Positions 63,101-64,000 of a stretch of DNA of 64,000 nucleotides are shown here, piece by piece (the stretch's first letter is position 1; each line of letters opens with the position of its first letter). The notes below the pieces were generated by a model that was given only the letters and a program-made list of their open reading frames with translations, was not told where the DNA came from and did no database searches. Location of the stretch: NCBI GenBank assembly GCA_039000515.1, contig JBCFYV010000012.1, positions 124,836,605-124,900,604 of the forward strand, in the 5' to 3' direction. This DNA is from Timema cristinae. Its lineage: Eukaryota > Arthropoda > Insecta > Phasmatodea > Timematidae. A program made the position numbers and the translations under genes.

Positions 63101-64000
63101 CCCCCTCACTCCCTGTTCCAAGCTTGTTGACCAGTCTATCAACCCCCTCACTCCCTGTTCCAAGCTTGTCGACCAGTCCCCTGTCTCTCGTCTGCACCGG
63201 ACCTGGGTTCCCCGGGGTTCCCCCCAACCTCCACCAGGTTACTCAGGAGAGGAGCATAATGTTTACCTTTCTTGTGGATAAATATTAAAACAGTATCATT
63301 CCAAAGCACACATCTCCTCACTAAGCTGCTTCGGTGGTCAAATAGTGTAAGGCATAGTTCAAAATAGACTGAACTGCAGATGACAAGGAGCTCAGGGTTT
63401 GACTCCCAGTCAGGTTTACTGAGGATATTTTTTTTCCTAATTGGTTTCCTTCTCTTATTCCATCCTGATGTAGATACACTTCATCTAAATTATCCCTAAC
63501 ACATTAGCGTAGTTAGTTCAGATGTGTGTTACCTGGATGGGTAGTAAGACATGGTGACAACAAATAAACTCCACCCTGGCCCCATAATTCAAATGTTTTA
63601 TGCAGATTTACGGAAACCCTTTGCTTGTAAGTTGCCGTGTGTTTTGGTGGTAGTTATCTTCTTGTGGAATATGTGACAATGTAAGCGCTAGCACGATAGT
63701 TTGTCCCTAGTTCTCACATTCGTGTGTTTTGGTGGTAGTTATCTTCTTGTGGAATATGTGACAATGTAAGCGCTAGCACGATAGTTTGTCCCTAGTTCTC
63801 ACATTCGTGTGTTTTGGTGGTAGTTATCTTCTTGTGGAATATGTGACAATGTAAGCGCTAGCACGATAGTTTGTCCCTAGTTCTCACATTCGTGTGTTGT
63901 CGGCTCTGGATTCCTCATGGGTTGTCAACAGTAATAACGGACTTCACGCGCACGGACACCCACATTGGCTGCAACTGATGCTGGCCGCCGCCAAACTATT
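14088..64000 (+). CDS. dop1: Dopey (DOP1) family gene, exons 1-30, 3' end beyond window
   Basis: Thirty exons with matching phases encode about 2,357 residues of a Dopey protein; family members are usually about 2,300-2,600 long, so the C-terminus is missing. In known animals and yeast DOP1 pairs with MON2 on Golgi/endosomal membranes and supports endosome-to-Golgi recycling; vertebrate DOPEY1 has also been described as an adaptor towards kinesin-1. Seen here: the conserved N-terminal domain (residues 1 to about 465, with SLNRRL and LLDKPDIGP), a low-complexity Ser-rich centre (about 500-850 and 1,060-1,340), and a conserved C-terminal half ([32 protein letters not shown]). Family recognition is from memory of Dopey proteins. 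Single-base losses near 29,719, 33,143, 33,244, 41,929 and 53,203 break the frame as assembled. Introns are full of repeats, and several repeats begin exactly at splice sites. The coordinates given span introns; the exons are listed separately. Confidence 0.95.
14144..15167 (+). other. Intron 1
   Basis: AT-rich, with one direct duplication of acaaattacagaaataaac at 14,847-14,884. No gene or known element was recognised. Confidence 0.6.
15168..15258 (+). CDS. dop1: Dopey exon 2
   Basis: Encodes [18 protein letters not shown] and [12 protein letters not shown], the start of the Dopey N-terminal domain, which is strongly conserved in animals. Acceptor gctcaag|G, donor AAA|gtgagt. Ends in phase 0. 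Confidence 0.95.
15510..15696 (+). CDS. dop1: Dopey exon 3
   Basis: Encodes [20 protein letters not shown], then [18 protein letters not shown] and HELFIYSAG: classic N-terminal Dopey motifs. Acceptor tggcag|G, donor GCAG|gtgggg. Ends in phase 1. The reading frame stays open into intron 3 by chance. Confidence 0.97.
15697..16205 (+). other. Intron 3 with a SINE tail fragment
   Basis: At 16,065-16,130 cacattagcttgattagtac and acctggatgggtagtaagac match the 3' tail of SINE family 1. The open frames running in from exon 3 are not conserved. Confidence 0.6.
16206..16371 (+). CDS. dop1: Dopey exon 4
   Basis: Encodes [18 protein letters not shown], then [20 protein letters not shown] and SDHYDR. 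Acceptor ctgtag|GC, donor ACAG|gtacaa. Ends in phase 2. Continues the N-terminal Dopey domain without a gap from exon 3. Confidence 0.96.
16372..18057 (+). other. Intron 4, AT-rich
   Basis: Apart from the hAT-like element no feature was recognised. A small palindromic stretch tacatgttatattttacatg at 16,619 can fold. Confidence 0.5.
17127..17528. mobile_element. Non-autonomous hAT-like element
   Basis: The ends ggttgtgcgaagcttc and ggactttgctttcccc are imperfect inverted repeats of the taggg-tgtgcgaa type. The interior shares tggtgattctagtg/ttttttcaag blocks with copies at 39,410, 46,668, 48,225 and 53,680. No coding frame is present. The superfamily assignment rests on the end motif. Confidence 0.45.
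18058..18285 (+). repeat. Interspersed repeat R1 (plus)
   Basis: Contains cctcctgatgagttctgat, gggggattgggtggtaatga and tgtaaagtgtggactgtgtt. The same blocks occur at 35,565-35,830 (minus), 41,480-41,690 and 52,060-52,190. It gives a false 74-codon frame. Its class is unknown. Confidence 0.7.
18507..18696 (+). CDS. dop1: Dopey exon 5
   Basis: Encodes [32 protein letters not shown] and [18 protein letters not shown], matching the helical-repeat part of the Dopey N-domain. Acceptor ctcccag|G, donor ATG|gtcagt. Ends in phase 0. Confidence 0.96.
18772..19012 (+). mobile_element. tRNA-derived SINE family 1
   Basis: Has cacccgcttcggtggtcgta (head), ggtttgaatccttgtcgg (box B) and gtgtactcagc, followed by the ccactctctctctctcaac and cttcctcatccctaactc tail. 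A single copy of the 26-bp segment is present, in contrast to the element at 10,153. Confidence 0.85.
19212..19482 (+). mobile_element. tRNA-derived SINE family 2
   Basis: Has gtcccgggttcgattcctcg (box B), tggctgaaaaatgtatcat, ggggactggatgttgtgcct and ggctggaaacagtaatggat in the order shared by this family. Confidence 0.85.
20275..20450 (+). CDS. dop1: Dopey exon 6, donor is first of a 22-copy array
   Basis: Encodes [20 protein letters not shown] through [15 protein letters not shown]. Acceptor gtgcag|G. The chosen donor AAACAG|gtgagt at 20,451 is the first of 22 copies spaced 54 bp apart. It must be the one used for a simple full-length protein, because reading one base further gives AGG then TGA. 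Ends in phase 2 and joins exon 7 as N-R-R-L. Confidence 0.95.
20451..21632 (+). repeat. 54-bp minisatellite built from the exon 6 donor (22 donor copies)
   Basis: Starts exactly at the exon 6 donor. The unit is gtgagtcaccacatccctcg, about 17 variable bases, then acatgtcactaaacag. The unit copies the last 54 bases of exon 6 (20,397-20,450), with acta changed to gtga, which creates a donor at each junction. AAACAG|gtgagt occurs at 20,451 and every 54 bp to 21,585. Main variants are catccctcgtgactatc, cagccctcgtgactatc and catccctcgcggcgatc. As 54 is a multiple of three, long open frames (480 and 429 codons on the two strands) appear, but they are repeat translation. Confidence 0.98.
21765..22730 (+). 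mobile_element. piggyBac-like relic
   Basis: Ends ccctttgagtgccaa (21,765-21,779) and ttggcactcaaaggg (22,712-22,726) are perfect inverted repeats, and the right end is followed by TTAA, the target of piggyBac elements. The left flank has lost TTAA. Inside, 21,981-22,176 reads [19 protein letters not shown] and an acidic Ser/Glu stretch, like the start of many piggyBac transposases, then stops. The DDD catalytic core is absent, so it cannot move by itself. Confidence 0.7.
22735..22977 (+). other. Intron 6 remainder with SINE-like fragment
   Basis: 22,741-22,800 (gagtagctcagggttaaaat, then ggtggttttccactctct) resembles a short, worn SINE family 1 fragment. The rest is not recognised. Confidence 0.4.
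22978..23078 (+). mobile_element. SINE-like family 4
   Basis: Has ctcctgaatagatcagtgg, ggccctgggtttgatttct and gaggtgtcatttttcaattt. The same order occurs at 34,550 and 45,783. A box-B-like block suggests a tRNA origin. Confidence 0.6.
23105..23350 (+). mobile_element. tRNA-derived SINE family 2
   Basis: Has gggtcccgggttcaattccc, gctgaaaaatgtatcattcg, ggactggatgttgtgcct and ggctggaaacgatcatgg. Ends in a short A-run. Confidence 0.85.
23449..23593 (+). CDS. dop1: Dopey exon 7
   Basis: Encodes [20 protein letters not shown] and [13 protein letters not shown]. The WLLG and YSK-ML-Q residues match the family. Acceptor ttgaag|G lies in a TG-rich, pyrimidine-poor tract; donor CAG|gtaact. Starts in the phase left by exon 6 and ends in phase 0. 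Confidence 0.92.
23594..24388 (+). other. Intron 7
   Basis: AT-rich and without a recognised element. A worn hAT-like stretch may be present near 23,900, but it is not clear enough to call. Confidence 0.4.
24389..24525 (+). CDS. dop1: Dopey exon 8
   Basis: Encodes [20 protein letters not shown] then [19 protein letters not shown] and YEVFR. The [11 protein letters not shown] block is highly conserved in Dopey. Acceptor cttacag|G, donor TTTCG|gtgagc. Ends in phase 2. Confidence 0.96.
24546..25580. mobile_element. Palindromic MITE, copy 2, split by a hAT insertion
   Basis: The left arm at 24,546-24,620 has cttcagtgcaaacctaaag and gtggtgatatcaacag. The right arm starts at about 24,700 (gacagatattcaacaactg), stops at 24,724, and continues at 25,518 with gatatcacaatgtgaaaa. 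The two halves together match copy 1 at 961-1,192. Confidence 0.6.
24725..25517 (+). mobile_element. hAT-type insertion with 8-bp target duplication
   Basis: Flanked by gatatcac on both sides (24,717-24,724 and 25,518-25,525), the 8-bp duplication expected of hAT. The ends taatggtgtgcaaag and cttcgtacaccctta are inverted repeats matching at 12 of 15 positions. Inside, 25,246-25,374 encodes [20 protein letters not shown] and [10 protein letters not shown], like the start of a BED zinc finger at the N-terminus of hAT transposases, running into a donor-like gtaagt. The catalytic domain is missing. Confidence 0.7.
25640..26710 (+). repeat. Minisatellite, 42-43-bp unit, about 25 copies
   Basis: The unit is aggaaactatcttcaatccc, atcctaacatcaacatgttg, aat. 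Two unit types alternate (cttcaatccc and ctcattccc), and ataacatc replaces ctaacatc in some. It lies in intron 8, far from both splice sites. Confidence 0.98.
26711..27311 (+). other. Intron 8, 3' part
   Basis: AT-rich; holds ggactcgtatcggatcggaa and related short repeats like those of the element shared at 27,830-28,450. No gene is seen. Confidence 0.4.
27312..27558 (+). CDS. dop1: Dopey exon 9
   Basis: Encodes [16 protein letters not shown], then [20 protein letters not shown] and [32 protein letters not shown] matches the end of the N-terminal domain. Acceptor ttccag|A, donor GAG|gtaata. Ends in phase 0. Confidence 0.94.
27830..28450. repeat. Unclassified interspersed repeat with degenerate internal repeats
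   Basis: Shares blocks with 46,130-46,660: tagattaaaaatatatattg, agggatgtgcgaatagca, and a series of about 36-bp degenerate units (gaaaccccttaaat type). The tagggatgtgcgaa block resembles a hAT end, so parts may be non-autonomous hAT DNA. Confidence 0.45.
28458..28545 (+). repeat. Short tandem repeat, three copies of about 31 bp
   Basis: Three successive copies of tgtttaacacccctgtaatc plus tctactct. It extends the degenerate repeats just upstream. Confidence 0.9.
28546..29214 (+). other. Intron 9, 3' part
   Basis: No element was recognised. A strong pyrimidine tract followed by AG at 29,066-29,067 precedes a short coding-like stretch; see the findings. Confidence 0.4.
29215..30369 (+). CDS. 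dop1: Dopey exon 10 (large, one-base frame break)
   Basis: Starts [19 protein letters not shown], then [15 protein letters not shown], a conserved block, followed by a Ser/Lys-rich variable region and [20 protein letters not shown]. The frame is open to a stop at 29,743. The coding frame resumes from about 29,720 in the -1 phase ([14 protein letters not shown]) and stays open to the donor ATGG|gtaagt. One extra A in the A6 run at 29,719-29,724 would make the exon continuous. Ends in phase 1. Confidence 0.9.
30490..30690 (+). repeat. Interspersed repeat R2
   Basis: Pyrimidine-rich: ccaccattcttctttcct, then attcttctcctctcatatgc and cttatgttatttacccctc. Shared with 32,215, 34,111, 41,120, 45,140 and 56,320. 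Confidence 0.7.
30814..31064 (+). CDS. dop1: Dopey exon 11
   Basis: Encodes [20 protein letters not shown], then [20 protein letters not shown] and [14 protein letters not shown]. The EWL-VLV-CACWLG block is diagnostic. Acceptor chosen at tgtctag|AT because it satisfies phase 1 of exon 10; the nearer ggcag would not. Donor CAG|gtagtt. Confidence 0.92.
31065..32214 (+). other. Intron 11 with a worn SINE
   Basis: 31,715-31,830 (actttggtggccgcacgttc, then ggttttccactctccctcc) is a worn SINE family 1 copy. The rest is AT-rich and unrecognised. Confidence 0.5.
32215..32469 (+). repeat. Interspersed repeat R2
   Basis: Has ttcctcctctatttgcttcc, attcttttcctctcactcgc and acacttgctgttatctgctc. It runs to within about 30 bp of the exon 12 acceptor. 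Confidence 0.7.
32470..32726 (+). CDS. dop1: Dopey exon 12, probable GC donor
   Basis: Encodes [20 protein letters not shown], then [11 protein letters not shown] and [25 protein letters not shown]. Conserved LWHHL and [10 protein letters not shown]. Acceptor ctcttag|G. The phase with exon 13 (FDK then SLLKMIDNL) needs the boundary GACAA|gcaagt, a GC donor; the nearby CAA|gtacct has the wrong phase. Confidence 0.9.
33104..34110 (+). CDS. dop1: Dopey exon 13 (two one-base frame breaks)
   Basis: Three frames together give one Dopey segment: [13 protein letters not shown], then [20 protein letters not shown] and PLLYMLLDP, then [16 protein letters not shown] and a long Ser/Asp-rich stretch to CSDSQ. 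Each change needs one extra base: near 33,143 (G run) and near 33,244-33,246 (C run). The last frame is open for about 290 codons. Donor CAG|gtttgt is weak and lies directly beside an interspersed repeat. Confidence 0.87.
34111..34240 (+). repeat. Interspersed repeat R2 directly after the exon 13 donor
   Basis: The R2 blocks cttctcctcacacttgcac and ttactgctatctgctcctac begin within about 25 bases of the donor CAG|gtttgt. The exon 13 frame stays open through it to 34,317. Confidence 0.7.
34241..34683 (+). mobile_element. Intron 13 remainder with SINE-like family 4
   Basis: 34,550-34,655 has ttcctggatagatcagtga, ctggattcggttcttg and caggtgtcatttttcaaatt, as at 22,978. The preceding 300 bases are AT-rich and unrecognised. 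Confidence 0.55.
34684..35015 (+). CDS. dop1: Dopey exon 14
   Basis: Encodes [60 protein letters not shown] and [36 protein letters not shown] is a strongly conserved start of the C-terminal half. Acceptor tttccag|C, donor TACAG|gtgaat. Ends in phase 2. Confidence 0.96.
35565..35830 (-). repeat. Interspersed repeat R1 (minus)
   Basis: The minus strand contains cactccctcttgacgagttc, aatgtaaagcgtgaactgtg and a poly-pyrimidine end. It matches 18,058-18,285 and gives a false 76-codon frame. Confidence 0.7.
36006..36120 (+). CDS. dop1: Dopey exon 15
   Basis: Encodes [20 protein letters not shown], then [32 protein letters not shown] matches the family. Acceptor attacag|A, donor CAG|gtaata. Ends in phase 0. 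Confidence 0.95.
36121..37285 (+). other. Intron 15, 5' part
   Basis: 36,157-36,720 has an end like gggtgtacagaacacattgg and may be another worn hAT-like element. 36,760-37,020 shares a gacatcttcttcctttcttc type block with 39,650-39,830. (AATAAT)n lies at 37,180-37,223. No gene is seen. Confidence 0.4.
37290..37937. repeat. Minisatellite, 42-43-bp unit, about 15 copies
   Basis: The unit is gtgggccagttcccactgtc, tgagttgagaactgttgcat, tg. Some units have an extra t (gtcttgag) or ccctctgtc. Open frames on both strands are repeat translation. The right end abuts a Penelope-like fragment. Confidence 0.98.
37938..38700 (-). mobile_element. Penelope-like retroelement fragment (reverse transcriptase part)
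   Basis: The minus strand in broken frames reads [28 protein letters not shown], then the catalytic motif in [17 protein letters not shown] and, downstream, [17 protein letters not shown]. This order (APSYAN-YMG, Y-DDIF--W, KPTN-QQYLH) is that of Penelope-like elements. Stops and frame shifts make it inactive. No endonuclease domain is seen. Confidence 0.75.
38882..39148 (+). mobile_element. tRNA-derived SINE family 2
   Basis: Has cacctcagctcagttgctag (box A), ttgccaggggctggatgttg and cacagtctggaaacagtgat. Confidence 0.8.
39170..39410 (+). mobile_element. tRNA-derived SINE family 1
   Basis: Has ctgaacggtctaaggcgtca, ggttcgaaccccggtcgagg (good box B), tactgagggtatcctatcct and aacctgaacaggtattaaga. 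It sits directly after a family 2 copy. Confidence 0.85.
39411..39570. mobile_element. hAT-like non-autonomous fragment
   Basis: attgtgcaataaaacatttc, tgtgattttggtgcattaat and tttttcaagtccaaaac match the interior of the 46,668 copy. Confidence 0.4.
39900..40097 (+). CDS. dop1: Dopey exon 16
   Basis: Encodes [40 protein letters not shown] and [13 protein letters not shown]. The RCKVQK-VLHC-LSS block is diagnostic. Acceptor ctccgcag|G, donor ACA|gtgagt. Ends in phase 0. Confidence 0.96.
40098..40870 (+). other. Intron 16
   Basis: No element was recognised. Minus frames at 40,093-40,345 are not conserved. Confidence 0.5.
40871..41010 (+). CDS. dop1: Dopey exon 17
   Basis: Encodes [37 protein letters not shown] and EGYQVQLLR. 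It fits between exons 16 and 18 in phase (starts 0, ends 2), with acceptor gtcgtag|C and donor TTGAG|gtagag. The sequence is less conserved than its neighbours except QVQLL, which matches the family's QSQLLK-L. Confidence 0.85.
41120..41345 (+). repeat. Interspersed repeat R2
   Basis: Has ggcttccattcttctcctct, cacttgcacactttctgtta and tctgctcctcccatctctac. Shared with six other sites. Confidence 0.7.
41418..41458 (+). repeat. (AAGGTGGT)n microsatellite
   Basis: Four successive aaggtggt units. Confidence 0.9.
41480..41695. repeat. Two opposed R1 pieces
   Basis: 41,490-41,590 reads as R1 minus (aacacagtccacacttacac) and 41,600-41,690 as R1 plus (cagcagtgtaagtgtggact), forming an inverted pair about 40 bp before exon 18. 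The pair could form a hairpin in the pre-mRNA. Confidence 0.6.
41737..41929 (+). CDS. dop1: Dopey exon 18, donor is the seed of a 33-bp array
   Basis: Encodes [20 protein letters not shown], a Gly/Ala linker and [16 protein letters not shown], matching the family's LIVLEH and MFL-A-I-AL. Acceptor gttcag|A. Phase with exon 19 requires the donor right after CAG at 41,929, but the assembly reads CAG|ttagcc; all later copies read CAG|gttagc, so one G seems missing here. The 603-codon frame through the array is repeat translation, not a normal protein. Confidence 0.9.
41930..43339 (+). repeat. 33-bp minisatellite built from the exon 18 donor (about 42 copies)
   Basis: The unit is gttagcctgcaactctcttg plus tgctcttagacag. 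It starts directly at the end of exon 18, whose last bases gcgctctcagacag equal the end of the unit. GTTAGC follows CAG at 41,962 and every 33 bp to 43,315. At least two copies have lost the GT (tttagc near 42,618 and cttagc near 42,852). The first copy, at 41,930, lacks one G. In the exon 18 phase a restored unit reads [11 protein letters not shown] with no stop. Open frames of 603, 485 and 444 codons are repeat translation. Confidence 0.98.
43340..44284 (+). other. Intron 18 after the array
   Basis: Has a poly-T run at 43,621-43,640 and a SINE family 2 tail fragment at 44,145-44,230 (ggtaaattaacgaccagggg). No gene is seen. Confidence 0.5.
44285..44567 (-). mobile_element. tRNA-derived SINE family 3, fullest copy
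   Basis: The minus strand from 44,567: ggtgacctggtggtctaggg (box A), ggtccagtgttcaatcctcg (box B), then a body ending in gtaagacgcggtg. 59,376-59,495 carries the head half and 3,103-3,238 the tail half. Confidence 0.8.
44790..44953 (+). CDS. dop1: Dopey exon 19
   Basis: Encodes [20 protein letters not shown], then [20 protein letters not shown] and [17 protein letters not shown] and QLC-N-E-L match the family. Acceptor tttgcag|G, donor GCTAG|gtatct. Starts in phase 0, which fixes the exon 18 donor; ends in phase 2. Confidence 0.94.
45000..45355 (+). repeat. R1/R2 composite with (ATC)n
   Basis: tgtggaacgcacaacataac (R1-like), then (atc)n at 45,140-45,168, then R2 with gattgcttccattcgtctcc. 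The two repeats may be parts of one longer element. Confidence 0.6.
45492..45717 (+). CDS. dop1: Dopey exon 20
   Basis: Encodes [38 protein letters not shown] and [26 protein letters not shown] is diagnostic. The acceptor tgcccca-g|C at 45,492 satisfies the exon 19 phase but adds a short Cys-rich lead (CATCCI) that is not a family feature. Donor CAA|gtcagt. Ends in phase 0. Confidence 0.92.
45783..45880 (+). mobile_element. SINE-like family 4
   Basis: Has catcctgaatagtcggggca, ttagattcccgtgtccaggt and gttatttttcaaagttac. Confidence 0.55.
45908..46044 (+). CDS. dop1: Dopey exon 21
   Basis: Encodes [20 protein letters not shown], then [19 protein letters not shown] and TRGAEW. The [16 protein letters not shown] block matches the family. 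Acceptor gttccag|G, donor GAGTG|gtgagt. Ends in phase 2. Confidence 0.95.
46130..46660. repeat. Unclassified interspersed repeat, second copy
   Basis: Same blocks and order as 27,830-28,450 (tagattaaaaatagatattg, then gcgaatataattttttattg, then gaaa-ccttaaat units). Confidence 0.45.
46668..47106. mobile_element. Non-autonomous hAT-like element
   Basis: The left end aaggatgtgtgaattttcaa and right end ttttacatacccat are imperfect inverted repeats. The interior has caattgtgcaataaaacata and taattttagtgcataac. Confidence 0.45.
47188..47234 (+). repeat. TG-rich tandem repeat at the exon 22 acceptor
   Basis: Successive tgtgtgatgtt, tgtgtgatgtc, tgtgtgatgtc and tgtgtgaag units end exactly at the acceptor. 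They replace the usual pyrimidine tract. Confidence 0.9.
47235..47385 (+). CDS. dop1: Dopey exon 22, acceptor preceded by TG-rich repeats
   Basis: Encodes [40 protein letters not shown] and [29 protein letters not shown] is diagnostic. The acceptor gtgtgaag|G has no pyrimidine tract; about 45 bp of tandem TGTGTGATGTC-like repeats stand in its place. Donor AAG|gtacat. Ends in phase 0. Confidence 0.94.
47386..47965 (+). other. Intron 22
   Basis: AT-rich, with a poly-T run at 47,806-47,826. Sequence near 47,455-47,710 (aattcaaatttgaatccgag, gctgaaccaccaataag) resembles 43,380-43,600, so both may be copies of an unclassified repeat. Confidence 0.4.
47966..48103 (+). CDS. dop1: Dopey exon 23
   Basis: Encodes [40 protein letters not shown] and IHGAIK. 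Matches the family's VIP-A---Q--LV-LV-AI and QTV--V-KQPP. Acceptor tgtacag|G, donor AAG|gtgaac. Phase 0 at both ends. Confidence 0.96.
48225..48405. mobile_element. hAT-like non-autonomous fragment
   Basis: caattatgcaataaaatatt, attattttagtgcaaaagg and the end aactttgtacatccctgg match the right half of the 46,668 element. Confidence 0.4.
48449..48682 (+). CDS. dop1: Dopey exon 24
   Basis: Encodes [60 protein letters not shown] and [13 protein letters not shown]. One of the best conserved Dopey blocks. Acceptor ctccacag|G, donor AAG|gtgaga. Phase 0 at both ends. Confidence 0.98.
48790..49090 (+). pseudogene. Transposon-like coding remnant
   Basis: The plus frame 48,812-49,087 reads [20 protein letters not shown] and [17 protein letters not shown] related gctaaatgttgtaggcaaat block lies at 51,520, after the pogo-like relic, so it is repetitive. 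I do not recognise the family. Confidence 0.35.
49575..49815 (+). mobile_element. tRNA-derived SINE family 1
   Basis: Has gagttcaaaacccagttgag (worn box B), ctcccactcttcttccatgc and aactccttccttcctcatcc, ending acaggaagtaggacacgtt. Confidence 0.7.
49876..50002 (+). CDS. dop1: Dopey exon 25
   Basis: Encodes [20 protein letters not shown], then [14 protein letters not shown] and [21 protein letters not shown] is diagnostic. Acceptor ctgtgtag|C, donor ACAG|gtacag. Ends in phase 1. Confidence 0.97.
50042..51540 (+). mobile_element. pogo/Tigger-like transposon relic
   Basis: The left end accgtatttacccgaatata is followed by a hairpin partner (ggggtcttatattcg at 50,110), typical of this group. 50,563-51,317 encodes, in pieces, [20 protein letters not shown] (helix-turn-helix), [25 protein letters not shown] (CENP-B-like domain), [19 protein letters not shown] (first catalytic Asp region of the DDE fold) and [20 protein letters not shown]. 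Stops and shifts break it at 50,911 and 51,317, and the 3' end is lost. It lies in intron 25 on the gene's strand. Confidence 0.8.
51650..51818 (+). CDS. dop1: Dopey exon 26
   Basis: Encodes [40 protein letters not shown] and [15 protein letters not shown]. Matches YSV-A---L-E-LA-LLD--Y-S-EKERV and PYL-NH. Acceptor tttcag|GT, donor CACAC|gtaagt. Starts in phase 1 and ends in phase 2, across an intron that carries a pogo-like relic. Confidence 0.97.
51819..53002 (+). other. Intron 26 with an R1 piece
   Basis: 52,060-52,190 is R1 (catctgatgagtttcgataa, then gaggagatttggtggtaatg type). 52,200-52,620 gives a minus frame of 121 codons with no recognised motif. The rest is AT-rich. Confidence 0.5.
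53003..53213 (+). CDS. dop1: Dopey exon 27 (one-base frame break near its end)
   Basis: Encodes [40 protein letters not shown] and [20 protein letters not shown]. As assembled the frame ends TTFRTS-stop at 53,211; one extra G in the GG at 53,203-53,204 gives the family's FRDLM and a phase-1 end that joins exon 28. Acceptor ttcacag|T, donor ATGA|gtaaat. Confidence 0.92.
53214..53560 (+). repeat. Intron 27 start: R2 piece and worn SINE
   Basis: 53,230-53,290 (ccaccactcttctctccttt) is R2-like and begins about 15 bases after the donor. 53,410-53,545 (cctaaatggtttcccactct) is a SINE family 1 tail. Confidence 0.5.
53680..53852. mobile_element. hAT-like non-autonomous fragment
   Basis: attacaaacaattgtgcaat and the end gactttgcacaccctaaat match the right half of the family at 46,668. 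Confidence 0.45.
54061..55428 (+). mobile_element. Ty1/copia retrotransposon fragment with amplified RNase H segment
   Basis: Encodes the end of the reverse transcriptase ([48 protein letters not shown]) and RNase H ([61 protein letters not shown]), a clear copia order. The FQVAGS...STVALSS segment is repeated about 10 times. Integrase, gag and protease are absent. A 34-bp direct repeat starting tgttgtgtgtaataaataaa lies at 54,061 and 55,395. Inactive: frame shifts, repeats and missing domains. Confidence 0.9.
54463..55030 (+). repeat. 58-bp tandem repeat inside the copia RNase H segment, about 10 copies
   Basis: The unit is gtggcaggctctgccgtgac, atgggaggcgagaaaacaat, ccaccgtggctctttcaa. At 58 bases it shifts frame with every copy. 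Copies show scattered single-base losses. Open frames on both strands are repeat translation. Confidence 0.95.
55429..55667 (+). other. Intron 27, 3' part
   Basis: Holds ttgtgaagccacttctgtga and tatatctcgagtggcgagc, a GC-richer patch perhaps belonging to the copia LTR. A clear LTR pair cannot be drawn. Confidence 0.35.
55668..55820 (+). CDS. dop1: Dopey exon 28
   Basis: Encodes [40 protein letters not shown] and [31 protein letters not shown] is diagnostic. Acceptor gtctag|GT, weak donor CAAG|gttcat. Ends in phase 1. Confidence 0.96.
55855..55955 (+). repeat. 55-bp tandem duplication over the exon 29 acceptor
   Basis: catgtttgtctatgcttg is followed by ttccgagcgcctggctgaca at 55,855 and by tccagagcgcctggctgaca at 55,910. 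The duplicated segment covers the pyrimidine tract, the acceptor and the first bases of exon 29. Confidence 0.95.
55933..56128 (+). CDS. dop1: Dopey exon 29, acceptor inside a 55-bp duplication
   Basis: Encodes [40 protein letters not shown], and [32 protein letters not shown] is diagnostic. The acceptor gtccag|AG at 55,931-55,932 is the second of two near-identical copies; the first reads ttccgag and gives the wrong phase. Donor TTCAG|gtaaca. Ends in phase 2. Confidence 0.97.
56129..57784 (+). other. Intron 29, first part, with an R2 piece
   Basis: 56,320-56,500 is R2 with (atc)n (ttcttctaatcttctactct, then cacttcttgttatcttctcc). 57,640-57,690 (gattcgataaataatcctat, then tcgcgaacccctcgct) resembles the reverse of the 46,320 block. 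No gene is seen. Confidence 0.5.
57785..58015 (-). mobile_element. tRNA-derived SINE family 1 (minus)
   Basis: The minus strand reads cgccttggtggctacatggg (box A), ggttcgaatcccagtcaacc (box B) and gaatgagtttttttcc, with tail ggtagtaagatgcggtgg. (ATG)n follows at 58,141-58,175. Confidence 0.85.
58016..59375 (+). other. Intron 29, unrecognised part
   Basis: AT-rich. 58,990-59,110 (tattcatacataatgcataa, tagtgcacaag) has short inverted motifs that recur near 19,990 and 59,800 and may be MITE ends. No gene is seen. Confidence 0.4.
59376..59495 (-). mobile_element. SINE family 3, head part
   Basis: aagttgtgattaatacacat, ccgaggattgaacctcgg and ccaggtcacc match 44,428-44,567. Confidence 0.65.
60402..60752. 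mobile_element. MITE-like element
   Basis: caactgggcgccagt at about 60,450 is inverted as ctggcgcccagttgg at about 60,737, with matching A/T-rich interior edges. A related agacaactgggcgcaatg lies at 60,403. Non-coding. Confidence 0.5.
60865..61065 (+). mobile_element. tRNA-derived SINE family 1
   Basis: Has ctatgttggttgaatggtct, ggcttgaatccctgttgcgt, actcttccttcatgcaaatg and attcaaccttcctcgttcct. Confidence 0.75.
61066..62514 (+). other. Intron 29, unrecognised part
   Basis: Short plus frames at 61,151-61,453 and 61,927-62,256 show no family motif. No repeat family was assigned. Confidence 0.4.
62515..63175. repeat. Minisatellite, 42-bp unit, about 15-16 copies
   Basis: The unit is tcaaccctctcactccctgt, tccaagcttgttgaccagtc, ta. 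The unit length is a multiple of three, so open frames run on both strands. Some units lack one to two bases (gaccatctatc). Confidence 0.98.
63325..63552 (+). mobile_element. tRNA-derived SINE family 1
   Basis: Has gctgcttcggtggtcaaata, gggtttgactcccagtcagg, tttactgaggatatttttt and acctggatgggtagtaagac. Confidence 0.85.
63636..63890 (+). repeat. 85-bp tandem repeat carrying the exon 30 acceptor, three copies
   Basis: Units start at 63,636, 63,721 and 63,806 and are practically identical. Each holds atagtttgtccctag|ttctc, an acceptor plus the first 10 bases of exon 30. The third copy's acceptor (63,880) leads into coding sequence. Confidence 0.98.
63881..64000 (+). CDS. dop1: Dopey exon 30, 5' part (cut by window edge)
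   Basis: Encodes [20 protein letters not shown], then [18 protein letters not shown], matching insect Dopey around the W-L-L--A-K-LDLAL region. The acceptor ccctag|T at 63,880 is the last of three identical copies in an 85-bp array and is the only one that avoids a frame shift. The exon runs past the window; roughly 150-250 residues of the protein remain. Confidence 0.93.

Noticed and set aside
62580..63288. Coding exon of Dopey between exons 29 and 30
   Set aside because: The frame is minisatellite translation ([14 protein letters not shown]), and exons 29 and 30 join in phase without it.
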